Below are positions 1 through 10,330 of a stretch of DNA of 64,000 nt, one piece after another. Position 1 is the stretch's first letter; the number at the start of each line of letters is the position of its first letter. Source of the DNA: Actinostola sp. cb2023 (lineage: Eukaryota > Cnidaria > Anthozoa > Actiniaria > Actinostolidae); contig JAUJYZ010000109.1 in NCBI GenBank assembly GCA_033675265.1, forward strand, positions 310,001-374,000, read 5' to 3'. The notes beneath the pieces are model-generated. The model made no database searches, was not told the origin of the DNA, and saw nothing but the letters and a program-made list of their open reading frames with translations. Position numbers and translations under genes: made by a program.

Positions 1-534
1 ATGACTCTAGCTTTCTTTGGCTTCTTGCGCATAGGTGAACTTACATGTAATTCAGCTTTCAATGAAAATCACCATCTCATGGTAAGGGATATACACCTTT
101 TGCCTAATGGTTCACCCCAGTACATGTTAGTCAGGATAAAGGCATCTAAAACCGACCCATTCCGTCAAGGGCAGACTATTTTGGTAGGGAAGTCAAATTC
201 ACAACTTTGTCCAGTGTCAGCAATGCTTGCATACCTAGCCGTAATACAATCCAACCTAGAACCGGGTCCAATTTTCAGATATGAAGCTGGCACCTTTCTC
301 ACCCGGGAAAAACTCACAAGGGAAACTCGTTTATTAATCTCCAAGGGGGGTTTAAACTCAAGTGAGTATGCCGGGCATAGTTTTCGTATAGGCGCAGCCA
401 CTTCCGCAGCTGCAGCCAACCTCCCACCATGGCTTATAAAAGTGTTAGGCGGGTGGTCTTCAGATTGTTTTGAAAGATACATAAAAACCCCTGTTTCTAT
501 TCTGGCACAGGTTTCACAGAGATTAACAAAATAG
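1..534 (+). CDS. Tyrosine recombinase, C-terminal catalytic part (DIRS/Crypton-type mobile element)
   Basis: A 177-residue open frame runs in from the window edge, so the true start is probably outside. It carries the tyrosine recombinase catalytic set in order: Arg10 in GFLRIGEL, the lysine of KASKTD, HSFR with His126 and Arg129, Trp152 in LGGWSS and the nucleophile Tyr160 in FERYIK. Such enzymes cut and rejoin DNA through a 3'-phosphotyrosine and drive integration of DIRS, Ngaro and Crypton elements. It differs clearly from the recombinase at 12.3-13.0 kb, so it belongs to another family. The reading frame is intact to its TAG stop. About 110 bp downstream lies a cluster of short GGAGGCC repeats that may be the element's end. 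The family is sure; the element class is not. Confidence 0.8.
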   Translation: MTLAFFGFLRIGELTCNSAFNENHHLMVRDIHLLPNGSPQYMLVRIKASKTDPFRQGQTILVGKSNSQLCPVSAMLAYLAVIQSNLEPGPIFRYEAGTFLTREKLTRETRLLISKGGLNSSEYAGHSFRIGAATSAAAANLPPWLIKVLGGWSSDCFERYIKTPVSILAQVSQRLTK

Positions 535-639
535 ACTCTAGTAGAAAATATTTTTAAAAGGGGCTCGTCAATGGGGGAATGCTTTGCATTTTTGGAATGA
601 AGTGCTCTTTTTGTCACACTTTCGCCCCCATTGACTCCA

Positions 640-800
640 TTTTTGGAGGCCTAACTCCCTCCAGTTAATACTGCTTGCACCTACATTTAGGTTAGAGGAG
701 GCCCAACTCCCTCCAATAAGAGAGGAGGCCCTACTCTCTCCTCTCTACCCAGGAGTACATTCACGTGGGTGCATGCCGAGGCCCAATTCCCTCCTCCTGG
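640..800. repeat. Cluster of short GGAGGCC...AACTCCCTCC repeats
   Basis: The motif GGAGGCC(T/C)AACTCCCTCC, itself a small imperfect palindrome, recurs near 644, 697, 724 and 779 with variants. It follows the recombinase stop. This could be the split-repeat terminus of a Ngaro/DIRS-like element, but no matching partner end is in the window. Confidence 0.4.
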
Positions 801-975
801 GCCGTAGGCTTTATTTCTCACATTAATGATCCAGCAGTACTGGGGCATAGAAATTGAATCACTGAGCATCACATTACTCACTTCCCCATTGAAAGCCACA
901 AACAAGTTGTTGTTACTGTCTCTACTATTTAATGATTATATTAGGATATGATTACCAAAAGAGGAGGTTAATTAA

Positions 976-1254
976 ATCGATTTTGGACGAAGCATCCAAG
1001 CAGATTTGGCTACCCCAAGACCTTCGAAACCCGTCAGTATACAACTTACCAACAAAGATCCGTACATCGCCCCTGAAATTGATGATGGTACATCACCTCC
1101 AAGTTTTAAGAGTGATATTTTCTCCTTTGCGAAAATGGTTTTGTTTGTATTGAAGCACTGCTCATATAAAGCTTCAGGATTAATTGATCAATGTTTGACA
1201 AAACAACCAAACTTGAGACCACCTTTGCCCGTCATTGAAACATACTTTGTCTAG
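976..1254 (+). pseudogene. Protein kinase C-lobe fragment, from DFG motif to subdomain XI
   Basis: One open frame begins just after a stop and reads IDFGRSI (subdomain VII DFG). About 25 residues later comes PYIAPEI (APE, subdomain VIII), then KSDIFSFAKMV (the Asp of subdomain IX) and LIDQCLTKQPNLRPP (subdomain XI with its Arg), ending at TAG. Order and spacing are right for a protein kinase C-lobe with a short activation loop. The N-lobe and the HRD catalytic loop are not seen upstream; the sequence just before DFG has stops in frame. This is either a terminal exon whose upstream exons lie elsewhere or a retained fragment. Substrate class cannot be told. Confidence 0.6.
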
Positions 1255-1840
1255 AACAACAACTAATTCAGTTACTGTTTGTCTTAACTGGCCGTCTCTT
1301 TAAAAACCTCTCAGTCGTTTTCGCTTCTAAAATAAATCTCCCCCAAACTCTAGCTAATGAAAGACTATATCAAGGTTTATACTAAAACGGGTTTGGTTTG
1401 CTTCAAAATATTTTTATTTTATTTTATTTTATTTTTTGAAATGATTCCGTCTGAGAGCTGGTCAAGAGGTCAAATTTGCATGAAATTATGCACTTCTTTA
1501 CGGCGCTGTACAAACTTCGTCTCGCATTATGCAGCGAAACTTTTTATATCATGTTGTAGATAAATGTATCTAGTTTGTCTCGAGGTAAAGCGTTATTAAT
1601 CGGTTCAGCCGTTTATGAGAAAATTAGTTGATAATTAACCCCACTAAGATCTAACTGAACGGCGGCTCAAAATTACCCAACTTTACTCGTTTATTTTGCA
1701 AAAGTGGCACCTCGCTGGACTCTCTCATTAACACAATCGGATTGAACATCATTTCATTTACACAAATATGTAAAAACCTGTGTACGTTTTGGATATTTCA
1801 AAAGTTATGACAATTTCAGTTGGTGCATGTTAGACGATTT

Positions 1841-2030
1841 ACGAATATTAATTAGATGCAATATCTTATCCATATGAAGTTGAAAATAGCTTACCTCCTT
1901 CCTAAATCGCTGTATTTGGAAATGTTGACCTGGAATGAAGTCTAGCATGGGTAAAATGGGAAACATGAGCGATTAGGAAGGAGGTAAGCTGTTTTCAACT
2001 TCATATGGATAAGATATCTGAGATATTCGT
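1841..2030. repeat. Inverted repeat / hairpin, MITE-like
   Basis: Arms of about 51 bp at 1861-1911 and 1968-2018 are reverse complements with one substitution and one single-base indel. The outermost ACGAATAT (1841-1848) pairs with ATATTCGT (2023-2030), so the pairing extends outward with a small bulge. The 56-bp loop has no coding potential. No clear target duplication was found. Confidence 0.7.
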
Positions 2031-2700
2031 TCAGTTTGACAATGACTTCAAAGATGGAATGGATGAAAGGGGAGGTAGAAGGACGGAAGGAAGAGATAAA
2101 AACTCTGAATGGAGCCTCAAAGAAAAGAAGATAGTATATATATTGTTGCAAAGTAATTTATGGATGTTCCTCTCCTACCTTTTTTCCATGCTATACAGTT
2201 TAGATAATACAGTATATATAGTTGAAGAGAACATTGTTGAAAAAAGAGCAAAACGACTTAAGGTAGAGGAGAAAATACAAGGTGTTATTCATAAATGCAA
2301 CTACAACAAGAAAAATATTAAAAATCTGGTTGAAATGTTCTTAAAATGAACAAACAAGGAAAAAGGGATCCTCAGAAAAGTAAATATGTTCATGAAGGCA
2401 TCAAATATCATTAAATATCATCTTTGGTCTCTATAATTTCGTTGCAACTAAGCTAGAGGTTTTTAATTCTGACACTCAGGAATATAAAACTTTAAAACTG
2501 ATTGATGAAGATGACATTCCTGTTGACTGACAACGTAAAAGAATTGAACAATGTAGAAATTGATGACATTAATGTATGGATATACATAAAAAATAGATTG
2601 AACATTTCAAATGAGGCATGGCATGAACTACCCTGGTTCCAGAGGCTACTATTAGTGGGGAGTCCAGCGAAGAGAGGGGCCTGGGGAGGAGGAAAAGTAG
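2031..2700 (+). pseudogene. Degenerate coding remnant, unrecognised
   Basis: Two short plus-strand frames (to 2349 and 2502-2771) have coding-like composition but are broken by stops. The second contains INVWIYIKNRLNISNEAWHEL-type text at about 2570-2635. It resembles a motif I associate with repeat-borne invertebrate proteins (a YIKDR-xx-ISDxAYHEL pattern). The frames between them look like one decayed gene. No function is proposed, and both could be chance. Confidence 0.3.
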
Positions 2701-3087
2701 CCTCTGGCCTCATAGAACGCAAACCTCACTTCCATGAGGACAGAATTTGTCCTAACTTTTTGATTGGGTAATAGCAACCACGTGTTCTATTTTCGCCTGT
2801 GATTGGCTAGAATGTTTACACGGGAAAACCAGTTGTTGATGTTCAAGCTACTACTGATATTTGAAACTTTGGCTGTTATAGACAACTTACTATTCTGATT
2901 TCTTTATTGGTCCAAGTAAGCGATATGAAGAGTGAATCCGAGTGAATAAAAGATATAAGTAACACATTTAAAACAATGAAGAGATGAGAAATAGAGTTAG
3001 GAACAGCTAGTTTGGGCTGTTTTGAAACACGAATAAAACCCAACTGAAATGTGAACTTCCGGCTCTGTACGCGTAATTGACCTAAGC

Positions 3088-3626
3088 CAGGAGCCCATAA
3101 GTAGGAGCCTCCATCTACCGTACTGGGTTTGTGAGACGACCTGTGACCGGATCAGGCTATTTTTAGAACACCTTTTCCCGCGAACTAATCATCAATCAAT
3201 AGGAATCCCCCATGGGAATTACACAGAGCCAATCAGCATCAATGAGGTAGATGATTTGTGTTAATTTGTGATATATGAACAAAGTGGCGGACGAAGAAAT
3301 TGAAGAAATTGAAGAAATTGAAGAAACTGAAAGTGAAGACAGCGAAAATGACAGTGATAGTTACAGTGACTCTTTTGCAGAGTTTAGTACTTCATCGGAA
3401 AGTGACCAAGAGTCTTCAAGTCATGTTCTGTTTCTCAAGGAACTAAATAAGCATCAAATAGTAAACCTACCAAGCCAAAAGCTAGAAACTCCGTAACAAA
3501 GTCGAAATCAAAAATCCCTGGTGTTAAAATTTCGCGGCAAAACTGGTGTTCTAAAAATAGCCTGATCCGGTCACAGGTCGTCTCACGAATACATCCCAGA
3601 TGGAGGCTCCTACTTATGGGCTCCTG
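3088..3626. mobile_element. hAT-like MITE, 539 bp, with about 100-bp inverted repeats
   Basis: The left arm (3088-3184) begins CAGGAGCCCATAAG. The right arm (about 3531-3626) is its reverse complement with small gaps, ending CTTATGGGCTCCTG. The flanks carry a 7-bp direct repeat CCTAAGC (3081-3087 and 3627-3633), a likely target duplication. A CAGG start and a 7-8 bp duplication fit hAT elements; assignment rests only on that. The interior holds one acidic open frame. Confidence 0.65.
3275..3496 (+). CDS. Small acidic Ser/Glu-rich open frame inside the hAT-like MITE
   Basis: The 73-residue frame starts MNKVADEEIEEIEE and is very rich in Glu, Asp and Ser (SEDSENDSDSYSDS). It ends in a frame overlap with a second stretch that reads more basic (KSKSKIPGVKISRQNW in another frame, about 3500-3545), so the original may have been longer and shifted. 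Acidic leaders of this kind are common at the N-termini of transposon-borne DNA-binding proteins. It lies wholly between the inverted repeats. No known family is recognised; it may be a captured exon or low-complexity noise. Confidence 0.35.
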   Translation: MNKVADEEIEEIEEIEETESEDSENDSDSYSDSFAEFSTSSESDQESSSHVLFLKELNKHQIVNLPSQKLETP

Positions 3627-4599
3627 CCTAAGCATGACCTAAGCAAATATAAATCTGTCAAAACCAACACCATTAGCGAGTTTCCAGAGTTTAATATTTC
3701 AGCATGGAAGTGAGACAGACGCCACGTTAGCCCAGAGGCTCGTCCTTCGGACTCGACTTCGTGAACACGACTTTCGAGACTCTGGAACCAGGGTAGGCAT
3801 GAACTGGCGATACAAACTAAAGACATACCTAACACTTACCAAATATCAAAAACGATATCAAAAAAATAAATGAAAAGTGGAAACAAAAAATCGACACCTA
3901 GAGAGGCTGAAGGAGTTCAAACATCCTCCAAGCACAAAGGAACAGCTCCACAGATTACAAGATCAAAGGCACCATTTGGTGAACTCGTGGATTCCCGTAT
4001 GTGAGTGACGAGGAACGCCTTGAAGAATACGTTAGGGCATGTTTGAGCATGGAACCAGCACATGTATATTTGTTATCTTTCGTGATCAATGTGCCGTATG
4101 TTTTACAATTCGTTCCTAGAGCGAAAACGTATTTGAACATTAAGTATTCAAGAAGTAAAGTTTAATGATCGGTTAACATCTGTGTTGTGTCTATTTTTCA
4201 TCTAGACTTCGAAATAAAGTGTTTTGAAGGCGATCGAGTTGACCATGTTTACACGGGTAATAGCTTTTACAAAGGAATACCAAACGAACGAAAATATACC
4301 AATAAATCGTATAATGACGCATAATAAACTACTACTACTACTACTACATCGTTAGTTTAGTACATGCAGAGAGTGAAACAATGATATGAAACACTTTATA
4401 CCCGATAATTCGCTTCAGTGAAGGCGTCCAAAAACGGCTTAGTTTGTCCCACTATTTTAAGACTGAACTCCGACATTTACGGGAATGACTTGGATCTTGA
4501 GCCCTGAACCAGAAAACCAATTCAAACTGTTGAGGAAATTATCCTTTCTCCTGAATTCGTTCAGAGTGGCCTTCAAACCAAGTTAAAAATTGCACCAGA

Positions 4600-5180
4600 A
4601 AAGATAGAAGCCGTTTGCAAAATCACGAAACAACAAAGAGACAGTGGTACATGGCACATGCTACGCAAAGGACGGCTAACTGCAATTTTGGACCTGTTCT
4701 TCTGGCTAAAAGGGTGACTCCTTCACTAGTTAAGCGAGTATTAGGAGAGTATGATATATCGCGAGTTCAGGCTGTAAGATGGGGAATTATCAACGAGAAT
4801 GAAAACTGTCAGTACAAGATACTGGCTTGTGGATGCACAAGTCAGGTGTTCTTGGTGCTTCACGCGATGGACTTGTTGGCAACAATGCTGTCATACACAA
4901 AGGAACTCAACCATAGAAGAGGCTACTGAATGTCAAAGCTTTTGCTTGGAGAAGATGGAGGAGGGCTATTCTCTTAAAAAGTCACACCCCTACTGGCACC
5001 AAGTCCAAGGCCAAATATATATAACAGGCAGAGACCTATGCTACTTTGTGGTCTGGACAACCAACGAAACAGCTATACTTCCTGTCCTGAAAGACCCAAC
5101 TTGGGAACCCAATATTCTACATCTACAAGATTTTTATACTCTTAACATCATCCCTACACTTGTTAATGGTGGGCTTTAGT
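4600..5180 (+). pseudogene. YqaJ-type exonuclease/recombinase domain gene, frameshifted
   Basis: Three adjacent frames together spell a YqaJ-like (lambda exonuclease fold) domain. Frame 1 has LVKRVLGEYD and VRWGIINENE (about 4720-4800). Frame 3 has VLGASRDGLVGNN (about 4850-4890). Frame 2 has LKKSHPYWHQVQGQIYITGR and CYFVVWT (about 4970-5055), followed by a C-terminal tail. At least two frameshifts are needed, so the gene is dead. In the ISL2EU/IS4EU class of eukaryotic DNA transposons a YqaJ protein accompanies the transposase. A THAP/DDE transposase lies convergent to it at 6.7-8.0 kb, which suggests both come from one element. The family call is firm; the pairing is inference. Confidence 0.75.
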
Positions 5181-5689
5181 TCAAGTTCATTGTTGCAAAT
5201 GTATACTGATTTATAACACTGTTAGCAAGGCATGTACCCCATTCACACTTTTGAGTATACATTGTTTCTCTCTTCTGGACCCTTCTGTATAGATTCATTT
5301 AAAATTATTAAATATACATTACGCTTTTATATTTACTCTTCAATTATTATTATTATATACTTGAAAGGAAATATTTCTATGTTAATGTTTGGAAAGCTAA
5401 AACATTTTTTAGCAATATAGTCTCTTGATACAGCACTGGTAATATGTTCATTACAAAGCAATATATTTAACTACAAAGACATTATTCAAACAAGTGAAGT
5501 AAAAAAACAACAACATTCATATCATCATTACATAATATCAATATTTGTGTATATATATATATTTAATCCTTTACAACAACATAACTTACCCACCATAAAA
5601 CCCTATAAACCTAACCTTAGAACAACCCTCAGAAAAATTTAGTTTATAATAGAGTTTATAATATTTACATTCTTTATTTTTTTCATTTG
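5181..5689. other. Non-coding stretch between the YqaJ gene and the TIR element
   Basis: AT-rich sequence without convincing coding potential; short (TA)n near 5551-5562. I see nothing else in it. Confidence 0.5.
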
Positions 5690-6641
5690 CTCTTTTTAAA
5701 CACGAGGACGCACTATAAAAGGGCATTGCTCCGCCCACAATTTTTTGAATAATGATGAGTTTGAATATGGCGGACAATGGTTGAACATGGCTGAACAACG
5801 GGGTAAAATAATTTTCTTAATAAAGTCACATTTCAACAGCAAAGTCAATGAAGAAATTGTAAATAAACAGTTATAATAGACGGACGTGTTAATATTTTTC
5901 GTATTCGGCAGTTATCTATACGATTTTCATTCGCACCACGCGTATACGAAGAATGTTTTGAATTTCGCGAGCCATGTCACAACAATCAACATCCGTACTT
6001 CTTATCCAGGCCTACAAATTCATGAAGCGAAATCCTCTTTGCCTGTAGTAAGCATTTCCAAGCATAAAACTATGTTCGGTCATTTCTACATAAAGCGACA
6101 AGAATATTGTTTTCATTACACAAGTTACGTTCGTCTTCGTCGTCACCATAACTAGACGAACGACGTCGTTCGCCGCGAAGGCGTCTTGTTACGAGGTAAA
6201 TGTGTCGAGCATTTGTACATCTCTGTACTTTTATGGTAAAGGCCGTAAGGTTTCGAAACCTATGCTGTGAGTATATTTAATTCGCAAGTGGCATTTCCAT
6301 GTCTTGGCGGGTACATTTTAGGATAACTTACAAAAGAAATGATATTAAGCAGAATACTAGAGCCGTGCGACTTCAATTAAAACGGCTAACGGTTACAGTT
6401 CAAAGTACCAAAATTTTATTTTACCAAAGTGAAAAGTGATAGTGAATTGTACAACAAAAATTATCCATGTGCGTTTTTAGTACTTATTTCCCCCAATTTC
6501 TTGTTCATTTGAGTTGATTTTTAGAGCTTGCAGTTCTTGAGATCCTCTCTCTGTGACGTCTCGGTAGATTTGATTGACAGATCCAACAAACTTACCCTAG
6601 GTACCTCTCCTTTTATAGTGCGCCCTCGTGTTTAAAAAGAG
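5690..6641. mobile_element. Non-autonomous inverted-repeat element, about 0.95 kb
   Basis: TIRs at 5690-5722 and 6609-6641 match over about 33 bp with one substitution (motif TAAACACGAGG then CGCACTATAAAAGG). No transposase is inside; the 89-codon frame at 5886 looks random. A TTAA lies within both TIRs, but pairing continues outside it, so the target duplication is uncertain. The element sits between the two convergent ISL2EU-type genes. Confidence 0.6.
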
Positions 6642-6706
6642 TTACTTGAGTGAATGACAGACACTTTTCTCACTATTAATGTAAAATGTAGTAATTAATA
6701 AAACTG

Positions 6707-8010
6707 TCAAAATAACATATATTCAAAGTCTATACTTCCATTTATTTCTTTGATGAGGGGATTCTGGAGATTCACTAAGGCAGCACAAAGTTGAAAGATC
6801 TTGTCAGAGTTGCATCGTAAGTATGGAGGAATAAAACTTAAAATGTAATAGTCTTTCAATCTGGCATTCGCACGTTCAACATTTGGCAATGCTCTTGGTT
6901 AACTTTATTTCACTTTCAGTGAATTTCCCATTGTTGAGGAAGGGTGGGATGTTGACAGAAACACCATTTGGTACAATGTCACCTGTAAGGAAACCCTTAT
7001 CTGCAAGGATGAGGTCTCCAGCAACAAAGTGATTCAGTATACCTGACTCTTGGACGATGGCCTTGTCAGATGTTGAGCCAGGGAATAGTTTGCTCAAATA
7101 AGTTATCACTGCATTAGGTGCAACATCCACAATAGTCTTAAAAGAGTTCATGCTACGGTAAGTTGAGTAAGTTAGTTTTTGTTCACTCATGAGGCTGGGT
7201 GTAGCTACTTCAATGTCTGTACAGTCTATTACCATGCGGCAGTTACCAAACAAACTAAAAGAGCCAGAAAGTGAGGTTTTGCTCTTGTGCCTGGATGGAA
7301 CATCTGCTTCAATGTAATCTTTATACAGTAGTTGGTGTAAAACATGAATAAATGTGAGCACAATATTTGCTATTGTTGCAGTACTACAGCTAAAAAGCTG
7401 TGCCATATGAAGATTATTGTAATTCTGTCTCAGCTTCATCAGAGTAATAAATATCTGATGTTTAAAGGATATCTTTTCTACTTTCCAGCCATAGTAGTAA
7501 TTTAAATCAGATCTAAATCTCTCAACATATTCATCAACAATATTGAACACTTCTGTGTTTGGTAGACCAGTATCCATTCGAATCACTTTTGCATCCAAAT
7601 TTGAGGCAGTATAGCAGGATCTGCTATAGTTCTCTTGCTTTCTCAATCCATCCAAATCTTTAGTTGTGTTATCCAATTCAGCTTGAAGGATTACATTTTC
7701 AGTTCGAAGTGGGACTGCTTTCGGGCTTTGAACTTCCATCTGTTTTGATTCAAATTCTGCTCGTAAAACTTCAATATAACTAACTCCGGTACCTGATTCT
7801 CTTGGCTTTTTCTTTTTAGGAGTATAACCAGGAGTCTCGAAGATTTTTTCTTTGTTCCAGTGGAATATTTCTAGTTCTTGTTCTTTGCTCCCTCTGAAGT
7901 GACAACTACAAACTCAAGCTCCACTTCCAGGCTCACGATCAGCTCGTCTTGAGAGAAAAATACTTTTTAATTTAGTACCACTCCAAAACTGTAATAACTT
8001 CTTATTCATT
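6707..8010 (-). pseudogene. THAP + DDE_Tnp_4 transposase (ISL2EU/IS4EU-type), broken
   Basis: Reading leftward, 7990-7800 gives the C-terminal half of a THAP zinc finger (SRRADREPG, then VCSCHF, the Cys-x2-His pair, then IFHWNKEKIF). A long frame at 7739-6876 holds an HTH followed by a DDE_Tnp_4 nuclease: MVIDCTDIEV (first Asp), ADKGFLTGD (second Asp) and, after a one-base frameshift at about 6885, NVERANARLK (catalytic Glu region) and LCAALVNLQNPLIKE. A TGA at 7914-7916 interrupts the THAP exactly where family members have Arg, fitting CGA-to-TGA. The THAP N-terminus is not found. So there are at least two inactivating lesions. A YqaJ gene on the other strand at 4.6-5.2 kb is the expected companion. 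Confidence 0.8.
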
Positions 8011-8199
8011 CGTTTCACAAAAAGCTTTATCTGAAGGTCAAAGCTTATCTCAGTCTATTGTATGTTTACAATCTGTTGACAGGCCAAGATTGACTGCACA
8101 TGTCGCCGTAAGTGGGTGTTGTCCTAGACAGGGTAGGTATTTTAGATTTTTTTGCCTAAACAGGGTCAGGGTTTCAAACCCTCAGCGGCACCCGTTTAT

Positions 8200-8502
8200 T
8201 TGATGTTAGTGAGTATTGGACTGCCAAACAAATCAAATATTATTGCTCAAGAGTAGCATCAAAGTTAAGACAGACACAGGCCGTAACTGATGAGGATGAC
8301 TTTGCAGCTGCCGAAGATGAATTTGCCTTTACCACCACTCGCAATGTCATCCTACATTACATTTGATGCATTCAACCTTTGCAAGTTGAATAAAACCAAC
8401 GGTCTAAAGAAGCTCAGCGTGCCTTTGCTTCGAACAATATGCGAACATTATGATTTGGATTGTTCAATTTATTACAAGCCATCGAAAAGCTCCATACCTT
8501 AA
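8200..8502 (+). pseudogene. Remnant of a repeat-borne gene with a SAP-like segment
   Basis: One frame reads SEYWTAKQIKYYCSRVASK and then acidic DEDDFAAAEDEF (about 8207-8320). A second frame continues with FDAFNLCKLNKTNGLKKLSV and LLRTICEHYDL (about 8360-8460). The latter resembles the leucine-rich helix-turn of SAP-like DNA-binding segments found with YqaJ-type transposon proteins in invertebrates. A related but diverged segment starts at 34.8 kb. One frameshift separates the halves. The family is inferred from memory of the pattern and is not certain. Confidence 0.35.
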
Positions 8503-8807
8503 ACTACTAGGGAATGTCCTTCAGATGTGCAGTTGCACTTTGGAATCTGCAACTACAACATCAATTATATGCCGACTAGAGGTAAATGTACGTTGATGTT
8601 GTTTTGCGCTTCGTGTGTAGAAAGCTATATACATGTCTGTTCTGCACTTGTAAGTTGCTCAAAAGCTACTCGCACATCTACACATATGGAACTAATTCGT
8701 TATAAACCTTCTGACCCTTGGGGATAATTTAAAGGGTAGGGATGACCGTTAGGAGGCCTAGAAATATACCCTAAAAATACCAAGGCGAAAACATTTGCCC
8801 ACCCATA

Positions 8808-9172
8808 GGCAGCACAACCATTGCTTTTGAGGCTACAAAATAATCAAATAAAATGATATTTGTGTCTTTTTTTGATGGGTTTCCTGTGATAGAGAGTGCG
8901 CACGCGCAATACGTAAGGTTGGGTTCCCTGTACATAAAAATGTTTTATGTTGGGCTCCCTGTGCGCGTCCCGCAAGACGCGCCCGCAGCGATGTACACAT
9001 GAACGGGCGCGTCCTACGGGATGCACACAGAAAGCCCAACATAATACGTTACTAAGCACAGGAAGCCCAACATAATACGCTCTACCACAGGAAACCCATC
9101 TAAAAAAGAGGCAAATATCATTTTTATTTGATTATTTAGTAGCCTCAAAAGCAATGGTTGGGCTGCCTGTGC
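8808..9172. mobile_element. MITE with about 88-bp inverted repeats
   Basis: Arms at 8808-8895 and 9080-9172 pair almost completely (core CAACCATTGCTTTTGAGGCT, then ATAATCAAATAAA). The interior carries several copies of CACAGGAAGCCCAACATAAT in both orientations (about 8925-8960, 9028-9050, 9058-9080), which look like iterated binding sites. There is no coding content. It is followed almost directly by the next element. Confidence 0.7.
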
Positions 9173-9193
9173 TCACCCTAAAAATACACACTC

Positions 9194-9848
9194 AGGCCAC
9201 TTAAGGCCAGGTGTTTTCGGCCGTACACATGAAATTCGGATGTACACTTGAAATTGACCTTAATCAGAGTTACATATAAGCAAATGGAACGATTTTATGC
9301 CTTGACATATTTCGTCGAACTTAATATTTTGGTGATATTTTTGTGATATGGGATGTGTCACGTGACATGTTACGTCATAAATCACCTTTTTAAAAATGGG
9401 CCAATGGGGACAAAAGGAACTAAGGATGTTTTTGCAGTTTTAGTGTTGCCTTAATGTGTTCTTTAAAGATCAGCCTTAACAGCTGGGCCATCATTGGTGT
9501 TTTAGGAGATAAAGGCTAAAATGTGAAGTCACGTGACCTATTTTGCATATTATCTCCTAAAACACGAATGATAGCCCAGCTGTTAAGGCTGATCTTTAAA
9601 GAACACAGTAAGGCAACACTAAAACTGCAAAAACATCTTTAGTTCCTTTTGTCCCCATTGGCCCATTTTGAAAAAGGTGATTTATGACGTCACGTGTCAC
9701 GTGACAAGTTCCATACCATCAAAATACCACCAAAATGTTAAGTTCGACGAAATATATCATATGGCATAAAATTGTTTCATTTGCTTATATGTAACTCTAT
9801 TAAGACAATTTCAAGTGAATAGCAGCTACTCCTGGCCTTAAGTGGCCT
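9194..9848. mobile_element. 655-bp near-perfect palindrome (foldback MITE)
   Basis: Begins AGGCCACTTAAGGCCAGG and ends with its reverse complement. The two arms of about 310-320 bp (9194-9513, 9550-9848) pair over nearly their full length with scattered mismatches and small gaps. The 36-bp centre contains TCACGTGA. Inside the arms are further TCACGTGAC and TTACGTCA/TGACGTCA sites. No gene is present. Such full-length foldbacks arise from the two TIRs of a DNA transposon fused after interior loss. Confidence 0.85.
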
Positions 9849-10134
9849 TGATCTATTAAAAATACCTTAAAAAATACGAACTAATAGTTGTTATATTAAA
9901 TACATTGCTGGAGCGTGGTATAGAATATGTATGGCATATGACGGGCTTCATGTGGTGTTTGTCACGCAACCTTGTCGTGTTGACAGTTGAGTTGTTTACT
10001 TCCGACCTAGATTCGATTCACATCTCTGTCTTTTATGGCTTTTATTCTCCAAGAATGCAAGTACATCAAGGTATGCCATTGATGCATTATATTCTTTGAA
10101 TATGATCAATTGAAAACAAGGTATTGAAAGCCAA

Positions 10135-10330
10135 GCTAATAGCCAATTCGGCTAACACAATGTTTACATTTTTACCCGACCCAATTCAAAACCTTTGGGA
10201 ATAAGAGCTTTTTGTTCCAAACATTTCCATGTCAATGCTCTATTGAAATCGAAATACAACAGACAAAGAACCGTATTCCCAAAAGATCTGAATTGGGTAC
10301 AACATTGCGTTAGCCGATTTGGTCTATCAG
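10135..10330. repeat. Inverted repeat, MITE-like
   Basis: Arms at about 10135-10210 and 10264-10330 pair with gaps (blocks: ATCGGCTAACxCAATGTT, ACCCAATTCA, TTTGGGAATA). The roughly 50-bp middle is unique. No target duplication identified. Confidence 0.55.

Noticed and set aside
5690..6641. TTAA target duplication for this element
   Set aside because: A TTAA is present at both ends, but inverted pairing extends six bases past it, so it may be part of the TIR instead.
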